Assembly (NCBI RefSeq): GCF_014205055.1 | Contig: NZ_JACHMS010000001.1 | Location: 5,394,001 to 5,458,000 of the forward strand | Source: Streptomyces luteogriseus | Lineage (GTDB): Bacteria; Actinomycetota; Actinomycetes; Streptomycetales; Streptomycetaceae | Reading direction: 5' to 3' | DNA: 64,000 bases | In this document: positions 8,386 through 17,441 of the stretch, one piece after another | Position numbering within the stretch: the stretch's first letter is position 1 | How the letters are laid out: each line of letters opens with the position of its first letter | The notes under the pieces: generated by a model | Databases searched by the model: none | What the model saw: the letters and a program-made list of their open reading frames with translations, nothing else | Told to the model about the DNA's origin: nothing | Position numbers and translations under genes: made by a program

Positions 8386-8807
8386 TGCTGACCATCACCC
8401 AGGCCCTCGTCGACCAGATCGTCGCCCACGCGCGCAAGGACCACCCCGACGAGGCGTGCGGCGTCGTCGCCGGCCCGGCGGGCTCGGACCGCCCGGAGCG
8501 CTTCATCCCGATGCTGAACGCGGCCATGTCGCCCACGTTCTACGAGTTCGACTCCGGCGACCTGCTCAAGCTCTACCGCGAGATGGACGACCGCGACGAG
8601 GAGCCGGTGGTCATCTACCACTCCCACACCGCGACCGAGGCCTACCCCTCGCGCACCGACATCTCCTACGCCAACGAGCCCGGCGCGCACTACGTCCTCG
8701 TCTCCACCGCCGACACCGACGGCGACGGCGAGTTCCAGTTCCGCTCCTTCCGTATCGTCGAGGGCGAGGTCACGGAGGAGGAGGTCCAGGTCGTCGAGGC
8801 CTACTGA
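8385..8807 (+). CDS. mec: JAMM-type CysO-cysteine peptidase
   Basis: A zinc metallopeptidase of the JAB/MPN (JAMM) family, 140 aa. In Mycobacterium tuberculosis Mec releases cysteine from the C-terminus of the CysO carrier. The JAMM motif is visible as Glu near the start (DEACGVV), HSH in VVIYHSHTATEAYPS and the downstream Ser/Asp of SRTDISYA. The position directly before cysO and cysM fixes the assignment. Because the CysO encoded here carries two residues after its Gly-Gly, this enzyme may also trim the precursor, as QbsD does for QbsE; that is inference. Confidence 0.92.
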   Translation: MLTITQALVDQIVAHARKDHPDEACGVVAGPAGSDRPERFIPMLNAAMSPTFYEFDSGDLLKLYREMDDRDEEPVVIYHSHTATEAYPSRTDISYANEPGAHYVLVSTADTDGDGEFQFRSFRIVEGEVTEEEVQVVEAY

Positions 8808-8893
8808 GGACGTCTGAGCAGGGCGGTCTCACTCTCCGACCCGGAAATGTCCGCCATGTGGGATCACATTCCAGGACCCGGACCGGGAATCGA

Positions 8894-8905
8894 TACGATG
8901 AGCCC
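8894..8905 (+). promoter_or_regulatory. Predicted -10 box of leaderless cysO leader ORF
   Basis: TACGAT (8894-8899) is followed by 6 nt and then the leader-peptide ATG at 8906, so transcription would start on the ATG. No good -35 is seen. Confidence 0.45.
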
Positions 8906-9001
8906 ATGGTTTTCCATGACGTGAGCGAAAAGACGCCGGGCGATCTGCTCGTGGCGCGGCTGCACGTCGACCTGTGCAGGCTCGCCAGCGCCATCTGTTG
9001 A
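8906..9001 (+). CDS. Cysteine-ending leader peptide upstream of cysO
   Basis: A 31-codon ORF lies between mec and cysO and ends LHVDLCRLASAIC, with the terminal Cys codon directly followed by TGA. The ending matches a widespread class of actinobacterial putative leader peptides placed before sulfur and cysteine genes. It has an internal Cys and a last-codon Cys, so ribosome stalling on charged tRNA-Cys shortage could control the downstream cysO-cysM message. There are 115 nt between its stop and cysO, containing GC-rich self-complementary segments around 9013-9040. The leaderless start is inferred from the -10 box. Too short for ordinary gene finders but well supported by its conserved tail. 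Confidence 0.75.
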   Translation: MVFHDVSEKTPGDLLVARLHVDLCRLASAIC

Positions 9002-9116
9002 CGCCGGTCCCTGCCGCCGTACGGCCGTGAGCCGCGGCGCTGCACACACGCACCACCTGCTGTTCCTGCGCTGCCGCGCGCCCCGACCGACTACTCCCGA
9101 CAGGAGCCCTGAAGCC

Positions 9117-9395
9117 ATGGCCATCGAGGTCCGCATCCCGACCATCCTCCGCACCTACACCGACGGTCAGAAGGCAGTGGAGGGCAAGGGAGACACCCTC
9201 GCCGAGCTCTTCACCGACCTCGAGACCCGGCACGCCGGCATCCAGGCCCGCATCGTGGACGGCGACAGCCTGCGCCGCTTCGTCAACGTCTACCTGAACG
9301 ACGAGGACGTCCGCTTCCTCGACGGCATCAACACCAAGCTGTCGGACGGCGACAACGTCACGATCCTGCCGGCCGTGGCCGGCGGCATGGTCTGA
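9117..9395 (+). CDS. cysO: Sulfur carrier protein (ThiS/MoaD-like)
   Basis: A ubiquitin-fold carrier of 92 aa that receives sulfide as a C-terminal thiocarboxylate and donates it to O-phosphoserine on CysM. It starts MAIEVRIPTILRTYTDG, with AGGAG upstream, and ends AVAGGMV. The functional Gly-Gly is therefore followed by Met-Val, so maturation should need removal of two residues, presumably by the JAMM peptidase Mec encoded upstream. The cysM gene starts 6 nt after the stop. In M. tuberculosis CysO, as I recall, the Gly-Gly is terminal. Confidence 0.95.
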   Translation: MAIEVRIPTILRTYTDGQKAVEGKGDTLAELFTDLETRHAGIQARIVDGDSLRRFVNVYLNDEDVRFLDGINTKLSDGDNVTILPAVAGGMV

Positions 9396-9401
9396 TCACC
9401 G

Positions 9402-10352
9402 ATGCGCTACGACTCCCCCCTGGCCGCGGTCGGCAACACCCCCCTGGTGCGCCTGCCGCGGCTGTCGCCGTCCGCCGACGTCCGCATCTGGGCGAAGCTG
9501 GAGGACCGCAACCCGACGGGATCGGTCAAGGACCGTCCGGCCCTGCACATGATCGAGCAGGCGGAGAAGGACGGCCGTCTGACCCCGGGCTGCACCATCC
9601 TCGAGCCGACGTCGGGCAACACCGGCATCTCCCTGGCGATGGCGGCGAAGCTCAAGGGCTACCGCATCGTCTGCGTGATGCCGGAGAACACCTCGCAGGA
9701 ACGCCGGGACCTGCTGGGCATGTGGGGTGCGGAGATCATCTCCTCCCCGGCGGCGGGCGGCTCCAACACGGCCGTGCGCGTCGCCAAGGAGCTCTCGGCC
9801 GAGCACCCCGACTGGGTGATGCTCTACCAGTACGGCAACCCGGACAACGCGGGCGCCCACTACGCCACGACCGGCCCGGAGATCCTCGCCGACCTGCCGT
9901 CGATCACGCACTTCGTGGCCGGCCTCGGCACCACCGGCACCCTCATGGGCGTGGGCCGCTTCCTGCGCGAGCACAGGCCGGACGTCCAGATCGTCGCGGC
10001 CGAACCGCGCTACGACGACCTGGTCTACGGCCTGCGCAACCTCGACGAGGGCTTCGTCCCCGAGCTGTACGACGCGTCCGTCCTCACCACCCGCTTCTCC
10101 GTCGGCTCGGCGGACGCGGTCACCCGCACCCGTGAGCTCCTCCAGCAGGAGGGCATCTTCGCCGGTGTCTCCACGGGCGCCGCGCTGCACGCCGCGATCG
10201 GCGTCGGCAAGAAGGCCGTCAAGGCCGGGGAGCCGGCCGACATCGTCTTCGTCGTCGCCGACGGCGGCTGGAAGTACCTCTCGACCGGCGTCTACACGGC
10301 GGCCACCACGGAGGAGGCCATCGACACGCTCCAGGGCCAGCTCTGGGCGTAG
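9402..10352 (+). CDS. cysM: CysO-dependent cysteine synthase (PLP)
   Basis: A fold-type II PLP enzyme of 316 aa that uses O-phosphoserine and CysO-thiocarboxylate to form CysO-cysteine. The PLP lysine is Lys43 in NPTGSVKDRPA. The phosphate-binding and substrate loop PTSGNTGISLA and the glycine loop GLGTTGTLMG are present. It sits 6 nt after cysO and ends in a strong terminator, so cysO-cysM is a tight operon under the Cys-ending leader ORF. Annotation as CysM rather than CysK rests on the operon partners. Confidence 0.95.
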   Translation: MRYDSPLAAVGNTPLVRLPRLSPSADVRIWAKLEDRNPTGSVKDRPALHMIEQAEKDGRLTPGCTILEPTSGNTGISLAMAAKLKGYRIVCVMPENTSQERRDLLGMWGAEIISSPAAGGSNTAVRVAKELSAEHPDWVMLYQYGNPDNAGAHYATTGPEILADLPSITHFVAGLGTTGTLMGVGRFLREHRPDVQIVAAEPRYDDLVYGLRNLDEGFVPELYDASVLTTRFSVGSADAVTRTRELLQQEGIFAGVSTGAALHAAIGVGKKAVKAGEPADIVFVVADGGWKYLSTGVYTAATTEEAIDTLQGQLWA

Positions 10353-10374
10353 CCGACGCCGGGCAACGACACGA

Positions 10375-10409
10375 CGAAGGGCCGGAGTCACGACGACTCC
10401 GGCCCTTCG
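10375..10409 (+). terminator. Hairpin terminator after cysM
   Basis: A perfect 14-bp stem (10375-10388 / 10396-10409) with loop CACGACG. It also serves the convergent gene ending at 10451. Confidence 0.85.
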
Positions 10410-10450
10410 CGCATGTGCAGCCCCGGACGTGCCCGGCCGTCGGTGGGTGC

Positions 10451-10900
10451 TCAGCCCGCCAAGTACCGCACCTGGTCCCACAGCGCCGGATCCACCACGC
10501 CGACCCGCCGCCGGAAGCCCCACACCGGGACCTCCCGCAGCTCGTCCGTCTCCAGGAAACTCGCCCGGCCCTGAGTGTCGCCGACCGAGCCCGGGGGCAG
10601 CGGGATCACCCCGGTCCGCTCGTCGCGGAACCGGGTGGTGATCTTCGCGACCGTCGCCCGCTCCCCGCGCACCGCCAGGACCAGGCAGGGCCGGTCCTTG
10701 GTCCGGGCCTCGTCCTCGTAGGGCACGTCCGCCCACCAGATCTCCGCCGGCTGCGGCCGGCTCTCCGGCGGGGCGGCCGGTGCCGCGGTCCGGATCCGCC
10801 CGGCCGACGGCCGGCGCCCGCGGCCCCAGCCGTCGACGAGCGTGGCGATGAGCGCGAGCAGCACCACCGCGGCGAGCGCCAGCCACCAGGACGTGTCCAT
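10451..10900 (-). CDS. Membrane-anchored PemK/MazF-like protein
   Basis: The 149-residue product begins with one transmembrane helix (WWLALAAVVLLALIATLVDG), then a basic linker, then a PemK/MazF-like domain from about residue 52 (AEIWWADVPYEDEARTKDRPCLVL). Free MazF/PemK toxins are mRNA interferases of about 110 aa without a membrane anchor. No antitoxin gene is adjacent: the neighbours are convergent cysM and a divergent hydrolase. A -10 box TAACGT (10907-10912, minus strand) ends 6 nt before the ATG, suggesting leaderless expression. Whether it retains RNase activity cannot be told here. Confidence 0.75.
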   Translation of the reverse strand: MDTSWWLALAAVVLLALIATLVDGWGRGRRPSAGRIRTAAPAAPPESRPQPAEIWWADVPYEDEARTKDRPCLVLAVRGERATVAKITTRFRDERTGVIPLPPGSVGDTQGRASFLETDELREVPVWGFRRRVGVVDPALWDQVRYLAG

Positions 10901-11111
10901 ACTGAGACGTTACCGTCGCGGTCCCCGCCACGCGCCCCCCTCACGAGGATCACCCCCGGCCCTGCCAGCCGAACCGGTGACACCACAGGTGAGTTCGCCC
11001 ACAACAGGCCTTGGCGGAGGAGCTACCGGAGGTTTTGCGCCTTACGCTCGACGGACCGCACGACCCCCGACGCCCCTCTCAGACATTCCCGCCAGCGGAG
11101 GTTTCTGCTTC

Positions 11112-11864
11112 ATGAAGCTCACCGTCGTCGGCTGCTCGGGGTCGTTCCCTTCCGCGGAATCGGCCTGCTCGAGCTACCTCGTAGAGGCCGACGGCTTCCG
11201 GCTGCTCCTCGACATGGGCAACGGTGCCCTGGGCGAGTTGCAGCGCCACTGCGGTCTCTACGACCTCGACGCTGTCTTCCTCAGCCATCTGCACGCCGAC
11301 CACTGCATCGACATGTGCGCGTACTTCGTCGCGCGCTACTACCGCCACGACGGCGGCCGCTGCGATCCACTCCCCGTCTTCGGCCCCGAAGGCACGGAAC
11401 ACCGGCTGACCACCGCCTACGCGGACACCCCCTCCGCCTCCTCCATGAGCGAGGTCTTCGACTTCCACACGGTCAAGCCGTCCACCTTCGAGCTCGGCCC
11501 GTTCACGGTGCACACCGAGCGGGTGGCCCACCCCGTGGAGGCCTACGGCATCCGCATCGAGCACGGCGGCAAGGTCCTGACGTACTCCGGCGACACCGGA
11601 GTGAGCCCCGCGCTGGACGAACTCGCCCGGGACGCCGACCTGTTCCTGTGCGAGGCCGCGTTCACGCACGGCAAGGAGAACATCCCCGACCTGCACCTCA
11701 ACGGCCGCGAGGCGGGTGAGACGGCGGCCCGGGCCGGTGCCCGCCGCCTGGTCCTCACCCACATCCCGCCGTGGACGGACCCCCAGGTCAACGCCGTCGA
11801 CGCCCGCGAGGTGTACGACGGTCCGGTGCACCTCGCCGCACCCCGGCAGACGTACGAGATCTGA
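11112..11864 (+). CDS. Metallo-beta-lactamase-fold hydrolase
   Basis: A 250-residue MBL-fold enzyme with the metal motif HLHADH (in VFLSHLHADHCIDM), a later YSGDTG motif and a terminal LTHIPPW histidine. This pattern fits the RNase Z/cyclic phosphodiesterase-like branch; the substrate is unknown. The ATG at 11112 follows GGAGG at a 10-nt distance, and the 90 codons of frame upstream lack coding support. It is convergent with nagE2 across a perfect bidirectional terminator. Confidence 0.88.
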   Translation: MKLTVVGCSGSFPSAESACSSYLVEADGFRLLLDMGNGALGELQRHCGLYDLDAVFLSHLHADHCIDMCAYFVARYYRHDGGRCDPLPVFGPEGTEHRLTTAYADTPSASSMSEVFDFHTVKPSTFELGPFTVHTERVAHPVEAYGIRIEHGGKVLTYSGDTGVSPALDELARDADLFLCEAAFTHGKENIPDLHLNGREAGETAARAGARRLVLTHIPPWTDPQVNAVDAREVYDGPVHLAAPRQTYEI

Positions 11865-11878
11865 GCGCCAGGCACACA

Positions 11879-11914
11879 CGAGGGCCCCGGAACCGAACGG
11901 TTCCGGGGCCCTCG
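11879..11914. terminator. Bidirectional terminator between MBL gene and nagE2
   Basis: A perfect 16-bp stem (11879-11894 / 11899-11914) with a GAAC loop lies between two convergent stop codons. Confidence 0.88.
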
Positions 11915-11925
11915 GCGTCAGCGGA

Positions 11926-13188
<1,263 letters not shown>

Positions 13189-13294
13189 GAACTTCCTCCA
13201 GGGGGCACGGCGCCGCCCAGGGAGAATTCAGCGGGGGACGGCGGCGTCTCAAAGAAAGGGGAACGCGGACAACACCGCGCGACCTCCACCAGTG

Positions 13295-13310
13295 AGTGGT
13301 GTAGACCAGT
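13295..13310. promoter_or_regulatory. DasR-responsive element (dre) upstream of nagE2
   Basis: AGTGGTGTAGACCAGT is a near-perfect 16-bp match to the palindromic dre consensus of the GntR regulator DasR (AGTGGTCTAGACCACT-like). It lies about 107 bp before the nagE2 start codon, so nagE2 is probably repressed by DasR and induced by glucosamine-6-phosphate. Confidence 0.85.
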
Positions 13311-13365
13311 TGTAGCACGGTAGGCCGAACGAGTGGAACCCGCCAATTCCGCCCCGCTGAGACGA

Positions 13366-14265
13366 TCACCCCTTGGCGCTGTCCTCCACGTCCTCGGCCG
13401 GCTCACGCCCCGGAGTCCCCAGATCGAACCTCGTGATCGCGAACCGGAAGATCACGTAGTAGACGAGCGCGAACCCCAGACCGATCGGGATCATCAGCCA
13501 CGGCCTCGTCGCCAGATTCCAGTTGATGACGTAGTCGATCGGCCCCGCCGAGAAGCTGAACCCGTCATGCACCCCCAGCCCCCACGTCACCGCCATCGAC
13601 ACCCCCGTCAGCACCGCGTGCACCACGTACAGCACCGGCGCGACGAACAGGAACGAGTACTCGATCGGCTCGGTGATACCGGTGACGAACGACGTCAGCG
13701 CCACCGACAGCATCAGACCGCCGACCTCCTTGCGCCGCTCCGGCCGCGCACAGCGCGTGATCGCCAGTGCCGCCGCCGGCAGCGCACCGCGCCCCACGCG
13801 TCCAGACCGTCCATCCAGTCGCTGAAACTCTCCAGCGCGTCACCCACCGGCGGCCACACCCACAGACACAGCGCGGCGAACAGGAGCGCCACGAAGGCCA
13901 TGATGATCGGCACCAGCCGCCACCCGTTGAAGAACCCCAGCCAGTCCACCAGCTGCGTGCGATGGAACCGCGCGGGGACGACGGGCTGGGCTGGACGAAC
14001 GTCTCGACGCGCTGGCGGCGGTGGCCGGGTTCCTCGTCTACTTCACGGTGTTGCGGCAGTTTCCGGAGGACTGTCCGGAGGGGCCGGTGGCGGTGCCGAA
14101 CCCGTCCGGCTGCCCCAGCCGGTTGAGGATCCCCGCCGCCGGCAGCACCGCGATCGGCAGCTGAGGACTCCGGCCCATCTTCTGCAACCCCTGGAACAGC
14201 CGGTTCCAGCGAGCCGGCGCGGGGCTGACGGCCGGCGCGGCGCCGGTGGGGCTGTCGGCACTCAT
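13366..14265 (-). pseudogene. nagE1: nagE1, scrambled EIIC pseudogene with internal inversion
   Basis: This is a broken second EIIC gene. The minus strand gives an intact N-terminal part (14265 to about 14095: MSADSP..., QGLQKMGRS, LPIAVLPAAGILNRLGQPD), a middle part (13970 to 13788: RFHRTQLVDWLGFFNG, to DWMDGLDAWGA) and a C-terminal part in another frame (about 13788 to 13366: ALPAAALAITRCARPERRKE, FVTGITEPIEYSFLF). Between 13974 and 14095 the expected coding sequence is on the opposite strand: read as plus strand it gives GDDGLGWTNVS and then ALAAVAGFLVYFTVLRQF. The second piece aligns to ALAAVVGYLVFKNVLATF of intact nagE2. At least three segments are also missing. It cannot make a functional permease. 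Confidence 0.9.
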
Positions 14266-14292
14266 CCCGGTCCCCTTTGTCGGGAGGCCTAC

Positions 14293-14308
14293 TCGTGGTG
14301 TAGACCAG
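14293..14308. promoter_or_regulatory. dre site between nagE1 remnant and nagF
   Basis: CGTGGTGTAGACCAGT matches the DasR dre palindrome. It lies 28 bp upstream of the nagE1 start codon and about 120 bp upstream of nagF, so it probably controlled both directions. Confidence 0.82.
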
Positions 14309-14426
14309 TCGTTCGACAGTCGCACGAACGTGACGCCATCCTTCGGCACACACGACATGGCCGCTCGCGAAGAGGGGCCAACTGTGGGTTACTGCGACAA
14401 AGCGGTTCGGATCAGGGAGAACGAAC

Positions 14427-14660
14427 ATGGCCACCAAGGCTGAGAAGATCGTTGCCGGGCTCGGCGGCATCGACAACATCGAAGAGGTCGAAGGCTGCAT
14501 CACCCGCCTCCGCACCGAGGTCGTGGACCCCGCCAAGGTCGACGAGACCGCTCTGAAGGCCGCCGGCGCCCACGGCGTCGTCAAGATGGGCAGCGCGATC
14601 CAGGTCGTCATCGGCACCGACGCCGACCCCATCGCAGCGGAGATCGAAGACATGATGTGA
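14427..14660 (+). CDS. nagF: PTS GlcNAc-specific EIIB component
   Basis: A 77-residue cytosolic EIIB domain that passes phosphate from EIIA(Crr) to GlcNAc bound in the EIIC permease. The phosphorylated cysteine is Cys24 in EEVEGCITRLRTEV. GGGAGAA precedes the ATG. It is intact, divergent from the broken nagE1 and under the same dre site. With nagE1 dead, its partner should be NagE2. Confidence 0.95.
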   Translation: MATKAEKIVAGLGGIDNIEEVEGCITRLRTEVVDPAKVDETALKAAGAHGVVKMGSAIQVVIGTDADPIAAEIEDMM

Positions 14661-14759
14661 AGGGCGGGGATCGTCCCGGGCTTCGCCCCCTGAGACTCCC
14701 ACCCCCACCACCGGCCGGGGCCCCTCCCACCACGGGAAGGGCCCCTCCGCACGTACGGA

Positions 14760-14772
14760 TAGGCTCAGCCGC
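14760..14772 (+). promoter_or_regulatory. Predicted -10 box for leaderless rph
   Basis: TAGGCT (14760-14765) followed by 7 nt and then the rph ATG. No ribosome binding site is visible. Confidence 0.5.
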
Positions 14773-15522
<750 letters not shown>

Positions 15523-15550
15523 CCCGAAAGTAAAAGGCACACCAAGAGAG

Positions 15551-15580
15551 GTGCTCGGTACGGGCAACCGCGCCGAGCAC
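15551..15580 (+). terminator. Hairpin after rph
   Basis: GTGCTCGG (15551-15558) pairs with CCGAGCAC (15573-15580) around a 14-nt loop, 29 bp after the stop codon. A modest terminator candidate. Confidence 0.5.
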
Positions 15581-15677
15581 ACTCGCGTCTGAAGGAGTAC
15601 GGGCGCACGGCTCATCCCTGTGCGCCCGGCCAGCCGTGCGGGCCCGACCGGCCCGACCGAACGAGAGGGACCGCTCC

Positions 15678-16076
15678 ATGGCCGCGAGCCGCCGACGCCG
15701 CACCGCAGCCGTCGCCGCCACCCTGGCGGCCGTCGCGCTGACCGCCGGACTCACCACCGGCTGCGCCGCCGTCGACAAGGCGCTGGACTGCGTCCAGACC
15801 GCCGACGCCATCGCCGACAGCGTCACGGAACTCCAGCAGGCGGTCGACAGCGCGTCGAACGACCCGACGCAGATCGACGAGTCCCTCGACTCCATCGACC
15901 AGAACCTCGGCGAGATCGGCGACAAGACCGACAACGCGGATGTCGGCAAGGCCGTCGACGACCTGAACAAGGCCGTCGACAACGTCCGCACCTCGATCAA
16001 GAACGGCGACGAGACGCCCGACATCAGCCCGGTGACGGACGCTGCGGGCGAACTGACGAAGGTCTGCACGCCGTGA
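15678..16076 (+). CDS. Small secreted (putative lipo)protein
   Basis: A 132-residue exported protein. The basic N-terminus MAASRRRRTAAVAATLAAVALTA leads to GLTTGCAAVDK, a lipobox-like site in which Cys would be the first mature residue, although Thr at -3 is unusual. The mature part is acidic and helical, with repeated VxDxLNKAVDN-like heptads and three further Cys residues. AGAGGGA lies 7 nt before the ATG. No function recognised; it sits between rph and rdgB. Confidence 0.75.
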   Translation: MAASRRRRTAAVAATLAAVALTAGLTTGCAAVDKALDCVQTADAIADSVTELQQAVDSASNDPTQIDESLDSIDQNLGEIGDKTDNADVGKAVDDLNKAVDNVRTSIKNGDETPDISPVTDAAGELTKVCTP

Positions 16077-16149
16077 CGCCGCGCTAGCTCGGCCGGGCTT
16101 CTCATGTGCCGGGTTTCTCGCCTTGAGAGGGCGCGGGTCCGCGGGGGCT

Positions 16150-16173
16150 GGTCGCGCAGTTCCCCGCGCCCCT
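16150..16173. repeat. Streptomyces-type intergenic element, copy 1
   Basis: A 24-bp segment GGTCGCGCAGTTCCCCGCGCCCCT that recurs with one change at 59668-59691 in this window, both times between genes. Sequences of this type are common in Streptomyces intergenic DNA, from memory. Confidence 0.7.
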
Positions 16174-16185
16174 GACGGGGCCCCA

Positions 16186-16198
16186 TACCCTTGGGGCC
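16186..16198 (+). promoter_or_regulatory. Predicted -10 box for leaderless rdgB
   Basis: TACCCT (16186-16191) and 7 nt before the rdgB ATG, without a ribosome binding site. Confidence 0.5.
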
Positions 16199-16801
16199 AT
16201 GAGTCGCCTGATCCTCGCCACCCGTAACGCCGGGAAGGTCACCGAACTTCGCGCCATCCTCGCCGAAGCCGGGCTGCCCCACGAACTCGTCGGAGCCGAC
16301 GCCTACCCGGACATCCCCGACGTCAGGGAAACGGGCGTGACGTTCGCCGAGAACGCCCTCCTCAAGGCCCACGCCCTGGCCCGGGCGACGGGCCTCCCGG
16401 CCGTCGCCGACGACTCCGGCCTCTGCGTCGACGTCCTGGGCGGCGCCCCCGGCATCTTCTCCGCCCGCTGGTCCGGCCGCCACGGCGACGACCGGGCCAA
16501 CCTGGACCTCCTCCTCGCCCAGCTCTCCGACATCGCCGACGAACACCGCGGCGCCCACTTCGCCTGCGCGGCGGCACTCGCCCTGCCCGACGGCACGGAG
16601 CGGGTGGTGGAGGGGCAGTTGCGCGGGGTCCTCCGGCACGAGCCGACGGGCTCCGGCGGCTTCGGCTACGACCCGATCCTCCAGCCGGAGAACGAGTCGC
16701 GTACCTGCGCGGAACTGACCCCCCAGGAGAAGAACGCGATCAGCCACCGGGGGAAGGCGTTCCGGGCGCTGGTGCCGGTGGTGGGGGAGCTGTTGGGCTG
16801 A
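16199..16801 (+). CDS. rdgB: XTP/dITP diphosphatase (non-canonical purine NTPase)
   Basis: It hydrolyses ITP, dITP and XTP to monophosphates and so keeps damaged purines out of DNA and RNA. The 200-residue product begins LILATRNAGKVTELRAIL (the HAM1/RdgB nucleotide-binding start) and has VADDSGLCVDVLGGAPGIFSARWSG and the terminal ISHRGKAFRAL. A bidirectional terminator separates it from the convergent tRNA-Leu gene. Confidence 0.96.
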   Translation: MSRLILATRNAGKVTELRAILAEAGLPHELVGADAYPDIPDVRETGVTFAENALLKAHALARATGLPAVADDSGLCVDVLGGAPGIFSARWSGRHGDDRANLDLLLAQLSDIADEHRGAHFACAAALALPDGTERVVEGQLRGVLRHEPTGSGGFGYDPILQPENESRTCAELTPQEKNAISHRGKAFRALVPVVGELLG

Positions 16802-16807
16802 GTCAGA

Positions 16808-16837
16808 ATAGGGGCCGCCCTTACGGACGGCCCCTAT
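16808..16837. terminator. Bidirectional hairpin between rdgB and tRNA-Leu
   Basis: A 13-bp stem with one mismatch (16808-16820 / 16825-16837) and loop TTAC, directly after rdgB and 5 bp from the tRNA 3' end. Confidence 0.75.
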
Positions 16838-16842
16838 GGGCG

Positions 16843-16925
16843 TGCGGCCGGTGGGAGTCGAACCCACATGGGCAAACGCCCCGAGGCACCTAAAACCTCT
16901 GCTTATACCGTTCAGCAACGGCCGC
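16843..16925 (-). tRNA. tRNA-Leu (anticodon UAG)
   Basis: A class II tRNA of 83 nt. The acceptor stem GCGGCCG (16919-16925) pairs fully with CGGCCGC (16844-16850), discriminator A at 16843. The anticodon stem GAGGT/GCCTC encloses loop TTTAGGT, giving anticodon TAG for CUA codons. A long variable arm (GGGC..GCCC) and the T arm GTGGG-TTCGACT-CCCAC follow. CCA is not encoded. CUA is a rare codon in Streptomyces. Confidence 0.96.
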
Positions 16926-16961
16926 GTGCGAAGGCCATGCTACCGGGGAAGCATCGGTCGT

Positions 16962-17441
16962 CTATCCGCGTCTGCCACCCCGGCACCAGGTGCTCGTGAC
17001 GGCGTGGCAGTTGGGGCACAGCAACCGCAGATTCTCCGGCCGGTCGTCGCTCCAGTCCCCGTTGATGTGATCCACCTCCAGCGTCATGGCCTTACCGAGC
17101 CACTCCGGGCCGATCCCGCAGTCGGCGCATGCTTCTGAAACGCCGACTTCACGGAGCGCCCGACGCAGCACAACAGTGCGGGTCCGACGCTTGCCGTCAT
17201 GCTTGACCAGGACGTCCTCGGGGCGTTTGGCCAACGTCGGGCGGCGCTTCCCGCGCTGGTGGGCCTGGCCCAGAAAGTGCTCCGTGATGAGCTGATCCTC
17301 GGCGATCCACAGGCGCAGATATCTGCGCTGAGTACCGCCGTCCGGGAGCCCCAGGCGGCGCAGTACCTCTGCGACGGAGAAGGACTCGGTGACTGCGTCC
17401 TGCAGTTCCTCGGACGTGGGCCGTGGGCGCCGACTTCTCAT
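16962..17441 (-). CDS. HNH endonuclease, downstream copy
   Basis: A 159-residue protein with one N-terminal helix-turn-helix-like module (SVAEVLRRLGLPDGGTQRRYLRLWI) and a C-terminal HNH nuclease with a zinc ribbon: CADCGIGPEW, then EVDHINGDWSDDRPENL and LLCPNCH. Its ATG overlaps the stop of the upstream HNH gene (ATGA, 17438-17441), so translation is coupled. It ends 37 bp before the tRNA-Leu gene. No methyltransferase is near, so it is not an obvious R-M partner. Confidence 0.88.
   Translation of the reverse strand: MRSRRPRPTSEELQDAVTESFSVAEVLRRLGLPDGGTQRRYLRLWIAEDQLITEHFLGQAHQRGKRRPTLAKRPEDVLVKHDGKRRTRTVVLRRALREVGVSEACADCGIGPEWLGKAMTLEVDHINGDWSDDRPENLRLLCPNCHAVTSTWCRGGRRG

Noticed and set aside
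13366..14265. Simple sequencing frameshift in nagE1
   Set aside because: A single error cannot place part of the coding sequence on the opposite strand or remove about 70 codons before ALPAAALAIT.
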